Source: an uncultured Flavobacteriaceae bacterium (GTDB lineage Bacteria > Bacteroidota > Bacteroidia > Flavobacteriales > Flavobacteriaceae). Taken from it: DNA of 64,000 bases. Position 1 is the first letter of the stretch, and each line of letters opens with the position of its first letter. The DNA is taken from positions 124,001 through 188,000 of the forward strand of contig CALSRG010000002.1 in assembly GCA_943788695.1 (NCBI GenBank), given 5' to 3'. Made by a program: the position numbers and the translations under genes. Shown here piece after piece: positions 42,820-51,404 of this stretch. The notes beneath the pieces were generated by a model. That model worked only from the letters and a program-made list of their open reading frames with translations, was not told the DNA's origin and ran no database searches.

Positions 42820-45606
42820 ATGCCAAAAGGTAATTCGGACGTCGCCACCCACGAAGCTATTCTAATCAAAGGCGCACGTTTACATAATCTAAAGAACATC
42901 GATGTTTCTATCCCTCGAAATAAACTGGTCGTTATTACGGGGTTATCAGGTTCTGGCAAATCTAGTTTGGCATTCGATACACTATATGCAGAGGGTCAAC
43001 GGCGATATGTAGAGAGTTTATCTAGCTATGCACGTCAATTCTTAGGACGATTGAACAAACCTTTAGTAGACTACATCAAAGGCATATCCCCTGCCGTTGC
43101 CATTGAGCAAAAAGTAAACACAACAAATCCAAGATCTACAGTTGGTACGTCCACGGAGATTTATGATTATCTAAAGTTACTTTTCGCGCGTGTAGGACAA
43201 ACTATTGATCCTCAAACAGGGCAAATTGTTAAAAAAGATTCGATTTCAGATGTCGTTGATTTCGTTAAATCGATCAAAGAAGGCAGTAAACTTTTACTAA
43301 TTTCAGAAATTGTCTTAGAAAAAGACAGAAAACTAATTGATAAATTCAAGGTTTTACAACAATTGGGCTTTTCGAGACTTAAGTACAAAAATCAGGTCGT
43401 AAGAATTGAAGATGCTATCGAATCTAGTTATACGAGCGGAAAGTGGCATATTGTAATTGATCGCATCATTGTCAAACATGAAGATGATTTTTACAACAGG
43501 CTTGCAGATGCTGTTGATATGGCATTTTATGAGGGTAAAGGGAAATGTACAATTGAAAATTTAGACGAGCTTTCAATACATCATTTTAGTAATTCATTTG
43601 AGTCAAATGGCATTGCATTTCTAGAGCCAAATGTTCATTTGTTTAGTTTTAACAATCCTTATGGTGCATGCACTGCCTGCGAGGGCTATGGCGATGTTAT
43701 TGGCATAGACGAGTCTCTAGTTATACCAAATTCAAGTCTGTCAGTATTTGATGATGCTATAGTTCCTTGGCGAAGTGACAGCATGAGGAAGTACAAAGAA
43801 CGCTTCATCACTCAGTCTGCGGCATTTAATTTTCCGATTCATCGTCCCTACTTTGAATTAACAACTGAAGAAAAAAAACTGTTGTGGGAAGGGGCTAAAT
43901 CTTTGAAGGGGATCAATGCATTTTTTAACTTTCTAGAATCAAAAATATATAAGATTCAGAATCGCGTCATGTTAAGTCGATTCAGAGGTAAAACAATATG
44001 TCAATCATGCCATGGTACACGACTACGTGCTGAAGCTAGATATGTTAAAATAGGCGGCATGAGCTTGCCAGAATTGGTTGATTTTCCGTTAGATCAATTA
44101 ATAATATTCTTTGAACAGCTCAAACTCGAGCAACATCAGTTGGAAATAGCAAAACGTCTTTTGCACGAAATCAAATCTAGACTGAGTTTTCTGTCAAAAG
44201 TTGGGCTAACTTACTTGACTTTAAACCGGAAGTCGAATAGTTTATCTGGCGGTGAAAGCCAGCGGATCAATCTAGCAACAGCTCTAGGAAGTAGTTTGGT
44301 TGGATCCATGTATATTTTAGATGAACCCAGTATCGGTCTTCATCCTAAAGATTCACAAAAACTAATTGAGGTTTTAAAAGAGTTACGAAATCTCGGAAAT
44401 ACTGTAATTGTTGTTGAACACGACGAAGATATTATGCGTCAAGCAGATGCCATTATTGATATTGGCCCAGAGGCTGGTACTTTTGGAGGAGAGGTGGTTT
44501 CTCAAGGAAGTTTCAAACAATTATTGGCATCGAATTCGTTGACCGCTCAATATCTCAAAGGGACCTTATCCATTGATCCGCAAACTTCTCGCTCAACATC
44601 TGCGGCATATATTAAAATTGAAGGTGCCCGAGCATACAATTTAAAAAATATTGATGTCACATTTCCTTTAAACTGTCTAACTGTCATAACTGGAGTATCT
44701 GGCTCCGGAAAAAGTACTTTAGTTCGCAAAATTTTATACCCCGCCGTTCAGAAAGCCATAGGGGGTTATGGTGAAAAGCCAGGAGAGCATACTAAGATTA
44801 GTGGTGCATTAACGCAGATCAAACAAGTTGAATTTGTGAATCAAAATCCCATTGGGCGGTCTTCAAGATCTAATCCTGTTACATACATTAAGGCATACGA
44901 TGACATCCGTGCGCTTTATGCAAAACAACCCTTGAGCAAACAACGCAAATTCGCATCAAAACATTTCTCGTTTAATGTTGATGGTGGTCGATGCGATAAT
45001 TGTAAGGGTGAGGGCGCCGTCACTATTGAAATGCAATTTATGGCAGATGTCCAGTTAGAATGCGATGTTTGTAAAGGTCTGCGATTTAAAAAGGAAATTT
45101 TAGATGTTAAATTTTATGACCAATCCATCACCGATATTTTGAGCATGACTATCGATGATGCTATTGCCTTTTTTGAATCTCACCAAGAAGAAAAAATAAA
45201 AAACAAGCTAATGCCGCTTCAAGATGTTGGCCTAGGTTATGTAACCCTTGGACAAAGCTCTTCTACCCTTTCGGGAGGAGAGGCTCAACGTATTAAATTG
45301 GCTTCATTTTTGGGAAAAGGTCAACAATCGGATGCGCATTTGTTTATTTTTGACGAGCCGACAACGGGCTTACACTTCCATGACATTAAAAAACTACTAA
45401 AATCATTTGACGCTTTGATTGACCATGGTCATTCCGTAATTGTTGTAGAACACAATTTGGATTTGATTAAGTGTGCTGATCATATCATTGATCTAGGTCC
45501 TGATGGTGGTAATAATGGTGGCTATGTGGTTTGTGAAGGAACACCAAAAGAACTGGTCGCCTGCAAAACATCAGCTACTGGCCAGTTTCTCAAGAGCAAA
45601 ATTTAG
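42820..45606 (+). CDS. uvrA: Excinuclease ABC subunit A
   Basis: A 928-residue double ABC ATPase of nucleotide excision repair. First Walker [29 protein letters not shown], zinc motif CTACEGYG...CQSCHGTRL, signature [17 protein letters not shown]; second half [16 protein letters not shown], zinc motif [10 protein letters not shown]...CDVCKGLRF, signature [16 protein letters not shown]. This is the classical short UvrA. I chose the ATG at 42820, because the promoter element at 42794-42801 covers a TTG at 42799. It recognises bulky lesions with UvrB; no uvrB or uvrC lies in the window. Confidence 0.95.
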   Translation: MPKGNSDVATHEAILIKGARLHNLKNIDVSIPRNKLVVITGLSGSGKSSLAFDTLYAEGQRRYVESLSSYARQFLGRLNKPLVDYIKGISPAVAIEQKVNTTNPRSTVGTSTEIYDYLKLLFARVGQTIDPQTGQIVKKDSISDVVDFVKSIKEGSKLLLISEIVLEKDRKLIDKFKVLQQLGFSRLKYKNQVVRIEDAIESSYTSGKWHIVIDRIIVKHEDDFYNRLADAVDMAFYEGKGKCTIENLDELSIHHFSNSFESNGIAFLEPNVHLFSFNNPYGACTACEGYGDVIGIDESLVIPNSSLSVFDDAIVPWRSDSMRKYKERFITQSAAFNFPIHRPYFELTTEEKKLLWEGAKSLKGINAFFNFLESKIYKIQNRVMLSRFRGKTICQSCHGTRLRAEARYVKIGGMSLPELVDFPLDQLIIFFEQLKLEQHQLEIAKRLLHEIKSRLSFLSKVGLTYLTLNRKSNSLSGGESQRINLATALGSSLVGSMYILDEPSIGLHPKDSQKLIEVLKELRNLGNTVIVVEHDEDIMRQADAIIDIGPEAGTFGGEVVSQGSFKQLLASNSLTAQYLKGTLSIDPQTSRSTSAAYIKIEGARAYNLKNIDVTFPLNCLTVITGVSGSGKSTLVRKILYPAVQKAIGGYGEKPGEHTKISGALTQIKQVEFVNQNPIGRSSRSNPVTYIKAYDDIRALYAKQPLSKQRKFASKHFSFNVDGGRCDNCKGEGAVTIEMQFMADVQLECDVCKGLRFKKEILDVKFYDQSITDILSMTIDDAIAFFESHQEEKIKNKLMPLQDVGLGYVTLGQSSSTLSGGEAQRIKLASFLGKGQQSDAHLFIFDEPTTGLHFHDIKKLLKSFDALIDHGHSVIVVEHNLDLIKCADHIIDLGPDGGNNGGYVVCEGTPKELVACKTSATGQFLKSKI

Positions 45607-45667
45607 GGTGATTTTATTGATGATCTTTAAATTTTATAACTTAGTCTGGTAAACTGAAATAAACATC

Positions 45668-46096
45668 ATGACTACAACTCAAAGCCCTACTAAACTATTT
45701 CGTGTTATTAGCATTTTTGCTCTTCTTTGGAACGCTATTGGTGCATTTCAATTTTTTGTAGAAATGTCAATGACCGAAGAAACACTCTCATCTTATCCTC
45801 AAGACATTCAAAATTTTATGCATAACATTCCTTCTTGGTTCACTTATGCCTTTGGCATAGCTGTTTTTGGTGGATTCATTGGAAGTCTTGGGTTGGTACT
45901 TCTAAAAAATTGGTCAGTAATTTTAATGCAAATTTCCTTTTTTGCCGTATTTGCGATGACCTTTTATGATTTCTTTATACAGAATGACGTTGCTATGACA
46001 GTAGCATTTAGCACCATGCCAATCGTTGTTTTTAGCATTTCATTATTTCTACTAATATTCTCTAGACGTGCAAAATTTAAGGGCTACTTGAACTAG
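45668..46096 (+). CDS. Small membrane protein, four predicted helices
   Basis: A 142-residue integral membrane protein with hydrophobic segments at about 12-30, 55-76, 82-102 and 110-132. It starts 61 nt after uvrA and its stop is 2 nt from the convergent E1 gene. Similar proteins in Bacteroidota are called sugar transporter by automatic annotation without good support. I cannot assign a function. Confidence 0.7.
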   Translation: MTTTQSPTKLFRVISIFALLWNAIGAFQFFVEMSMTEETLSSYPQDIQNFMHNIPSWFTYAFGIAVFGGFIGSLGLVLLKNWSVILMQISFFAVFAMTFYDFFIQNDVAMTVAFSTMPIVVFSISLFLLIFSRRAKFKGYLN

Positions 46097-46098
46097 TA

Positions 46099-48105
46099 TT
46101 AGTAAGATAGAATTGAGGTTAAGGTTTTTCCAAACCTTTCTTGTGGTAAAAATTGTTTTTCCAATAATGGGTTAAATGGTATTGGTGTTTCTATAGATGC
46201 CACGCGTTTGACGGGCGCATCCAAGAATTCAAAACAATTGTCCGCGATTAAGGAGGCAATATCAGCACCAATACCACCAAACATAGTGTCTTCGTGAAAG
46301 ACTATAGCTTTACCAGTTTTCCGAACAGAAGCATAGATAGTTTCTGTGTCAAGGGGTTGCAAACTATTAAGGTCGATAAGATCGGCAGAAACAAATGGCA
46401 TGTCATTCAAAGTTGCTATGGCCCAATGAACAGCGGCGCCATAGGCCACGATTGTCACTTGATCACCAGTTCGACGTAAAACCGCCTCGCCAAAAGGAAT
46501 CGTGTAATAACCATCTGGCACCTCTTGTTTTACACTGCGATACAGTGCCTTATGTTCAAAAAACATTACTGGATTAGGATCATTAACAGCAGTAGTGAGC
46601 AAGCCTTTAGCATCATACGGAAATGCTGGATAGACCACTTTTAGCCCTGGTGTTTTGGTAAACCATGCCTCATTTGTTTGCGAATGAAATGGTCCTGCAG
46701 CTACCCCGGCGCCACATGGCATTCTTAAAACCACATCAGCATTTTGACCCCACCGATAGTGTACTTTCGCTAAATAATTGACAATAGGGTTAAATCCTGA
46801 TGTTACAAAATCAGAAAACTGAAGTTCCACAACACTTTTTATCCCACCGATTGAAAGTCCCATAGCCGCTTCGACAATACCTGATTCGCAAATCGGAGTG
46901 TTTCTTACTCTTGCTTTTCCAAACTGTTCTAAATAGCCTTCCGATATTTTAAAGGCTCCTCCATATTCAGCGATATCTTGACCCATAAAAACCAAATCTT
47001 CATGTTTTTCCATAGATTGCCTCAAGCCGTCAGAAATGGCATCTATGAACCTAATTTCATTGGAGGGTCCTTCAGCTTTAAAATCTTCATACTGGAAAGG
47101 CGCATAGCAGTCGGCGAGTTCAATAGCTTCATTAGGAATGATATCGGGAGCAGCATATGCTTGTTGCAACGCGCCATCAATATCTGATTTAATTTCAGAT
47201 GACATTTGTTCAATATCATCTTTTGTTATCAGTTGATGGTCCAATAAATAATTTTGATAATTTTGTAAAGGATCCTTGGCCGCCCATTCGTCCATCAATT
47301 CTTGTGGAACGTACTTTGTGCCACTCGCCTCCTCGTGCCCGCGCATCCTAAATGTTTTGAACTCGATTAAAACAGGCTCTGGATTCAATCGTAATTCTTT
47401 GGCAATCTTTGAGATTTCCGTGTAAACCTCCAGAATATTATTTCCATTTAAAATCACAGAACGCATGCCATATCCTAGGGCGCGATCAGCAATATTTTTA
47501 CAATTATATTGTTCATTAGTCGGCGTTGACAAACCATAGCCGTTGTTCTCAATACAAAACAAAACGGGTAAATTCCATACTGAAGCCACATTAAGTGCTT
47601 CATGAAAATCACCTTCACTAGTGCCTCCTTCACCCGAAAAAACAGCTGTTACACCTTTGTTCATTTTTAAAAGATCAGCTAAGGCAATCCCATTTGCAAC
47701 ACCCATCTGTGGTCCAAGATGAGATATCATTCCTACCAAGTTAAAATACTGCGAACCAAAGTGAAATGAACGGTCTCTTCCCTTGGTAAAACCATCCAAC
47801 TTACCTTGCCACTGACAAAACAATTTAAATAATGGTACCTGCCGGCTCGTAAACACACCTAAATTACGATGCATTGGTAAAATATAATCAGAGTCTTTAA
47901 GCGCTGATGTCACTCCAACTGAAATGGCTTCTTGACCGATTCCTGAAAACCACTTGGATATTTTTCCTTGTCGTAACAAAACGAGCATTTTTTCTTCAAT
48001 CAGCCTTGGCAAAAGTAATTTTTTATACAACTCCAATTGTTGCGACTTAGAAACTGAAAAATGACTAAAGTCCATTAAAGACAGTGACTCAATTTTTTTT
48101 GACAT
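46099..48105 (-). CDS. Fused 2-oxoacid dehydrogenase E1 component, alpha plus beta
   Basis: A 668-residue protein joining the two E1 subunits. Residues about 25-330 are the alpha part with the ThDP site (GEGGTSEGDFHEALNVASVW...ENNGYGLSTPTNEQ). Residues about 350-668 are the beta part (RNTPICESGIVEAAMGLSIGG, PCGAGVAAGPFHSQTNEAWF, FHEDTMFGGIGADIASLI). It decarboxylates a 2-oxoacid, probably branched chain (2-oxoisovalerate) or pyruvate, with E2 and E3 encoded elsewhere. The fusion is common in Bacteroidota. It abuts the small membrane protein gene by 2 nt and is divergent from the oxygenase by 101 nt. Confidence 0.9.
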   Translation of the reverse strand: MSKKIESLSLMDFSHFSVSKSQQLELYKKLLLPRLIEEKMLVLLRQGKISKWFSGIGQEAISVGVTSALKDSDYILPMHRNLGVFTSRQVPLFKLFCQWQGKLDGFTKGRDRSFHFGSQYFNLVGMISHLGPQMGVANGIALADLLKMNKGVTAVFSGEGGTSEGDFHEALNVASVWNLPVLFCIENNGYGLSTPTNEQYNCKNIADRALGYGMRSVILNGNNILEVYTEISKIAKELRLNPEPVLIEFKTFRMRGHEEASGTKYVPQELMDEWAAKDPLQNYQNYLLDHQLITKDDIEQMSSEIKSDIDGALQQAYAAPDIIPNEAIELADCYAPFQYEDFKAEGPSNEIRFIDAISDGLRQSMEKHEDLVFMGQDIAEYGGAFKISEGYLEQFGKARVRNTPICESGIVEAAMGLSIGGIKSVVELQFSDFVTSGFNPIVNYLAKVHYRWGQNADVVLRMPCGAGVAAGPFHSQTNEAWFTKTPGLKVVYPAFPYDAKGLLTTAVNDPNPVMFFEHKALYRSVKQEVPDGYYTIPFGEAVLRRTGDQVTIVAYGAAVHWAIATLNDMPFVSADLIDLNSLQPLDTETIYASVRKTGKAIVFHEDTMFGGIGADIASLIADNCFEFLDAPVKRVASIETPIPFNPLLEKQFLPQERFGKTLTSILSY

Positions 48106-48179
48106 ATAAAAGTAGTGTTAGATCAAAATTATGAAAAAAGAAGCAGTTATTGAACATCTTAAGCGTTCTTGAATTTTAC

Positions 48180-48187
48180 TATATTTG
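48180..48187 (+). promoter_or_regulatory. TAnnTTTG promoter element before the oxygenase gene
   Basis: TATATTTG is a full match to the Bacteroidota -7 box, 19 nt upstream of the ATG at 48207. No TTG at a normal -33 spacing is seen. Confidence 0.45.
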
Positions 48188-48206
48188 AAGTATAAATAGT
48201 TTAACC

Positions 48207-49154
48207 ATGAGCGAAATTCCAAGTGTTGATTTAAACGACTTTCTAACGGATAATCCAATTGAAAAAAAGGCCTTCGTTAATGCCATTGGCGCATCTTTTG
48301 AAGAGATAGGCTTTGTTGCCTTGAGCGGTCATTTTCTTGAAGAGGAACTCGTTGATAAATTATACGAACAAATTCAATTATTTTTCGCTCTGCCTTTGGA
48401 GGTTAAAAAGTCTTACGAAATTGAAGGTCTTGCAGGTCAACGGGGCTATGTTTCTTTTGGTAAAGAAAGTGCCAAAGGACGAAATATTGGCGATCTCAAA
48501 GAATTTTTTCACTTTGGCCAATATGTCGAAGACGATCCAGAAAGAGCTAAAGAATATCCAGAAAATGTATTGGTCACACAATTGCCAGAGTTCAACTCTG
48601 TTGGTAAGGAAGTTTATGAAAAGTTAGAATTAACAGCGAAATATGTTTTACGTGCTTTGGCCCTCTATCTAAAATTAGAGGAAACTTATTTTGACGATTT
48701 TATCCATAATGGAAACAGCATTCTTCGCCCAATTCATTACCCTCCAATTACTGAAGCACCTGATGACGCTGTACGAGCAGCAGCTCATGGCGATATCAAT
48801 CTAATCACTTTATTAATGGGTGCTCATGGCAAAGGTCTGCAAGTTCAAAATCTTAATGGTGATTGGATAGATGCCATCGCTGCGCCGGATCAACTAATGA
48901 TTAATGTTGGAGACATGTTGTCGCGACACACCAACAATAAATTAAAATCTACCATACATCGTGTTGTCAACCCTCCCAAACCAGAATGGAACAAGTCGCG
49001 ATATTCGATACCATTTTTCATGCATCCAATCAGTGAAATGCCTTTAAATGTATTAAAACAGTGGGTGGACGAGAATCACCCAAAAAGATTTGAAGACATT
49101 ACTGCCGGGGCTTTCCTTGACGAGAGACTTGTTGAATTAGGCTTAAAAAAATAA
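48207..49154 (+). CDS. 2OG-Fe(II)-type oxygenase of the isopenicillin N synthase family
   Basis: A 315-residue non-haem iron oxygenase. The N-terminal DIOX_N part starts EIPSVDLNDFLTDNP; the jelly-roll core carries iron ligands HGDINLITLL (His and Asp) and TIHRVVNPP (His), plus a likely cosubstrate arginine in SRYSIPFF. Plant-like homologues of this class occur widely in Bacteroidota with unknown substrates. Nothing nearby suggests beta-lactam synthesis. It starts a close plus-strand run with the SUI1-like factor (6-nt gap) and nucleoside phosphorylase. Confidence 0.87.
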   Translation: MSEIPSVDLNDFLTDNPIEKKAFVNAIGASFEEIGFVALSGHFLEEELVDKLYEQIQLFFALPLEVKKSYEIEGLAGQRGYVSFGKESAKGRNIGDLKEFFHFGQYVEDDPERAKEYPENVLVTQLPEFNSVGKEVYEKLELTAKYVLRALALYLKLEETYFDDFIHNGNSILRPIHYPPITEAPDDAVRAAAHGDINLITLLMGAHGKGLQVQNLNGDWIDAIAAPDQLMINVGDMLSRHTNNKLKSTIHRVVNPPKPEWNKSRYSIPFFMHPISEMPLNVLKQWVDENHPKRFEDITAGAFLDERLVELGLKK

Positions 49155-49160
49155 AGCAGC

Positions 49161-49490
49161 ATGGATTTACAAGAACAATTAAGACAATTGTTTCCAGACC
49201 ATGAACCTGAAAATGTCCAAAAACATCAGATACCAGATGCTGGTTTTTGGATGCAAGACGATCCAATTATTTGTAAGTACGAAAAACGCAAAGGAAAGGG
49301 TATCACACTCTTAGAAAATTATAACGGAACCTCCAACGACTTTAAAAAATTGACTCAAATACTGCAAAGAGAATTTCATGTTGGTGCCAGTGCTAAAGAT
49401 GATATTATCATATTGCAAACCTCCGAGCGTGACCGAGTTATGACCTTTTTAAAATCATTGGGATTTATAGTTAAGCGCGTGGGTGGATAA
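49161..49490 (+). CDS. SUI1/YciH-type translation initiation factor
   Basis: A 109-residue protein with the SUI1 (eIF1-like) domain: EKRKGKGITLLENYNGTSNDFKKLTQILQREFHVGASAKDDIIILQ, which matches bacterial YciH. YciH takes part in start-codon fidelity or translation stress control. It follows the oxygenase by 6 nt and is followed by the phosphorylase at 10 nt. The basic cluster KYEKRKGKG is the RNA-binding stretch. Confidence 0.88.
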   Translation: MDLQEQLRQLFPDHEPENVQKHQIPDAGFWMQDDPIICKYEKRKGKGITLLENYNGTSNDFKKLTQILQREFHVGASAKDDIIILQTSERDRVMTFLKSLGFIVKRVGG

Positions 49491-49500
49491 ACTACATAAT

Positions 49501-50361
49501 ATGTCGAGCACTGAGCTTATTCTGAATCCAGATGGTAGTGTTTACCATCTCAATTTACTTCCCGAACAGATTGCAACAACGGTTATTTTTGTTGGCGATC
49601 CAAATCGTGTGAAACGTATTTCAAAGCACTTTGATCGTATTGATGTACACACTCAAAAACGTGAATTTGTAACGCATACAGGCGTATTCAAGGGTTTTAA
49701 ACTTAGTGTCATATCAACAGGAATTGGAGTTGGTAATATAGACATCGTTCTGAACGAGTTGGATGCATTAGTCAACCTCAATTTAAATACTGGAGAAAAG
49801 CTCAAAACTCAAACCACTTTAGATATCATTCGCATCGGTACCTCAGGCGCGATACAGCCTGATATTAAGGTGGATTCTAGCTTAATGAGTACGCACGGAT
49901 TGCATTTGGGCGGATTATTAAGGTCTTACGACGGACTGAAGGGAGATTTAGAATTTGAACGTGCACTAAATTTACATCGTCAAACTCCTAAAGGATTAGC
50001 ACAACCGGTTTTAGTAAAAGGGAATGATTACCTTATAAAGAAGTTTTTGCCGTATATTGATTATACAGGGATTACCGTTACAGCTGATGGATTTTATGGA
50101 CCTCAAGGTCGGGAAATCCGACTTAAGAGCAGCTTACCTCATTTCTACAATGACCTCCAAAGCTTTTCGTTTAAAGGATTAAGATTGACCAATTTGGAAA
50201 TGGAAACAGCTATGATTTATGGACTTTCAGAGCTTTTAGGTCACCGAGCTCTATCGTTAAATGCCATTTTAGCCAACCGATCAGATGGTAAATTCAGTCT
50301 AAATCCGGATAAAGTTGTTGACGGTCTTATTGAAAAAACTCTTGACGTGCTCACCAGTTGA
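49501..50361 (+). CDS. Nucleoside phosphorylase (uridine phosphorylase-like)
   Basis: A 286-residue PNP/UDP-family enzyme. Phosphate-binding motif FVGDPNRVKRISKHFD, the ISTGIGVGNIDIVLNEL signature, RIGTSGAIQPD and the base-binding NLEMETAMIYGLSELLGH are in order. It should cleave uridine (or a related nucleoside) with phosphate for salvage. I chose the ATG at 49501; a GTG at 49483 would overlap the SUI1-like gene. It converges with ung, the 3' ends overlapping by 11 nt. Confidence 0.9.
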   Translation: MSSTELILNPDGSVYHLNLLPEQIATTVIFVGDPNRVKRISKHFDRIDVHTQKREFVTHTGVFKGFKLSVISTGIGVGNIDIVLNELDALVNLNLNTGEKLKTQTTLDIIRIGTSGAIQPDIKVDSSLMSTHGLHLGGLLRSYDGLKGDLEFERALNLHRQTPKGLAQPVLVKGNDYLIKKFLPYIDYTGITVTADGFYGPQGREIRLKSSLPHFYNDLQSFSFKGLRLTNLEMETAMIYGLSELLGHRALSLNAILANRSDGKFSLNPDKVVDGLIEKTLDVLTS

Positions 50362-51025
50362 TTGGTTTGTCACAACGATTTTCTAAAATACGATTGACCT
50401 CACTAAAATGCTTGTTGCCAAACCAAAATCCCCTATTAGCGCTCAGAGGTGATGGATGTCCTGTTTCCAAAACAATATGCTTTGAACGGTCTATTTTTAA
50501 ACCTTTCTTTTTAGCATAGCCTCCCCACAGTAAAAAAATAACCCCATTTTTATTGTCATTAATATGGTTAATGATGTCATTAGTAAATACCTCCCAACCT
50601 ATTTTTTGATGACTCCCTGCAAGTCCAGACGAGACAGATAAAACATCATTTAACAATAAAACACCTTGCTTGGCCCAGTTTACGAGGTCTCCGCTAAGAG
50701 GATATGGTTTCGAAACATCAGCTTCTAACTCTTTGAAAATATTTCTTAATGATGGAGGATGACGTTCGCCACTATTAACTGAAAAACATAGACCATTGGC
50801 CTGATTTGGTCCGTGATATGGATCTTGACCCATAATAACAACTTTTGTGTCGCAAAAACTACATTGAACAAAAGCCTCAAACAATTGATTCTTTGGAGGA
50901 TAACAAACTGAAGTTGCGTAGGCGTTTTCTACAAAATCCCACAAAGCACTGTTCTTAGGATCTATTAAAGCCCTTTTAAAAAAGTCGATCCAGTCGTTTT
51001 GAGGTAAGCTGAGCGTATTAGTCAT
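50351..51025 (-). CDS. ung: Uracil-DNA glycosylase, family 1
   Basis: A 224-residue enzyme that removes uracil from DNA. The water-activating loop GQDPYHGPNQANGLCFSV with the catalytic aspartate, LLLNDVLSV, and HPSPLSANRGFWFGNKHFS with the leucine-loop histidine are all present, so it is a canonical Ung. I chose the ATG at 51025 (MTNTLSLPQNDW) over an upstream start at 51040. It overlaps the nucleoside phosphorylase 3' end by 11 nt. It starts 17 nt after the small membrane protein stop on the same strand. Confidence 0.95.
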   Translation of the reverse strand: MTNTLSLPQNDWIDFFKRALIDPKNSALWDFVENAYATSVCYPPKNQLFEAFVQCSFCDTKVVIMGQDPYHGPNQANGLCFSVNSGERHPPSLRNIFKELEADVSKPYPLSGDLVNWAKQGVLLLNDVLSVSSGLAGSHQKIGWEVFTNDIINHINDNKNGVIFLLWGGYAKKKGLKIDRSKHIVLETGHPSPLSANRGFWFGNKHFSEVNRILENRCDKPINW

Positions 51026-51042
51026 GCTCAAAAATAACAATT

Positions 51043-51249
51043 CTATTTAGGGGAGCAGCAAGATTTTGATTGTGACATAAGCATCGGAGCAACAAAGACA
51101 CCTTTTCCAATAAAATAAAGACCTACACCTGTCCAAATAAAATCATCATTCAAAACACCTTGTGACGATAAAATGACCACAAGACCACCAGCAATGCATA
51201 ACAGAGCGGCTAAAATGGCTGAAATTTTTAAACAAGAATTTGTTATCAT
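51043..51249 (-). CDS. Small membrane protein with C-terminal cysteine pair
   Basis: A 68-residue protein with two hydrophobic segments (about 8-27 and 38-57) and a tail SQSKSCCSPK containing a CC pair. The tail could bind a metal or be lipidated, but this is inference. It precedes ung by 17 nt on the same strand, probably co-transcribed. No function is known to me. Confidence 0.65.
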   Translation of the reverse strand: MITNSCLKISAILAALLCIAGGLVVILSSQGVLNDDFIWTGVGLYFIGKGVFVAPMLMSQSKSCCSPK

Positions 51250-51378
51250 AATAGACTATTTAAATTAGGGCAATTCGAGGTACTAAAAATATCTTAGAGT
51301 AACCATTTATAAATATACAAAAAATAAAAATCAAGACCAGTTGATCGGTCCTTTTTCGTAATAGGGATCTAAATTGTT

Positions 51379-51386
51379 TAACTTTG
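51379..51386 (+). promoter_or_regulatory. TAnnTTTG promoter element before the MutS2-like gene
   Basis: TAACTTTG is a full match to the Bacteroidota -7 box, 18 nt upstream of the chosen ATG (51405). It covers a TTG at 51384 that would extend the frame, so it supports the shorter start. Confidence 0.5.
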
Positions 51387-51404
51387 TCCAAATTCCATTT
51401 TACT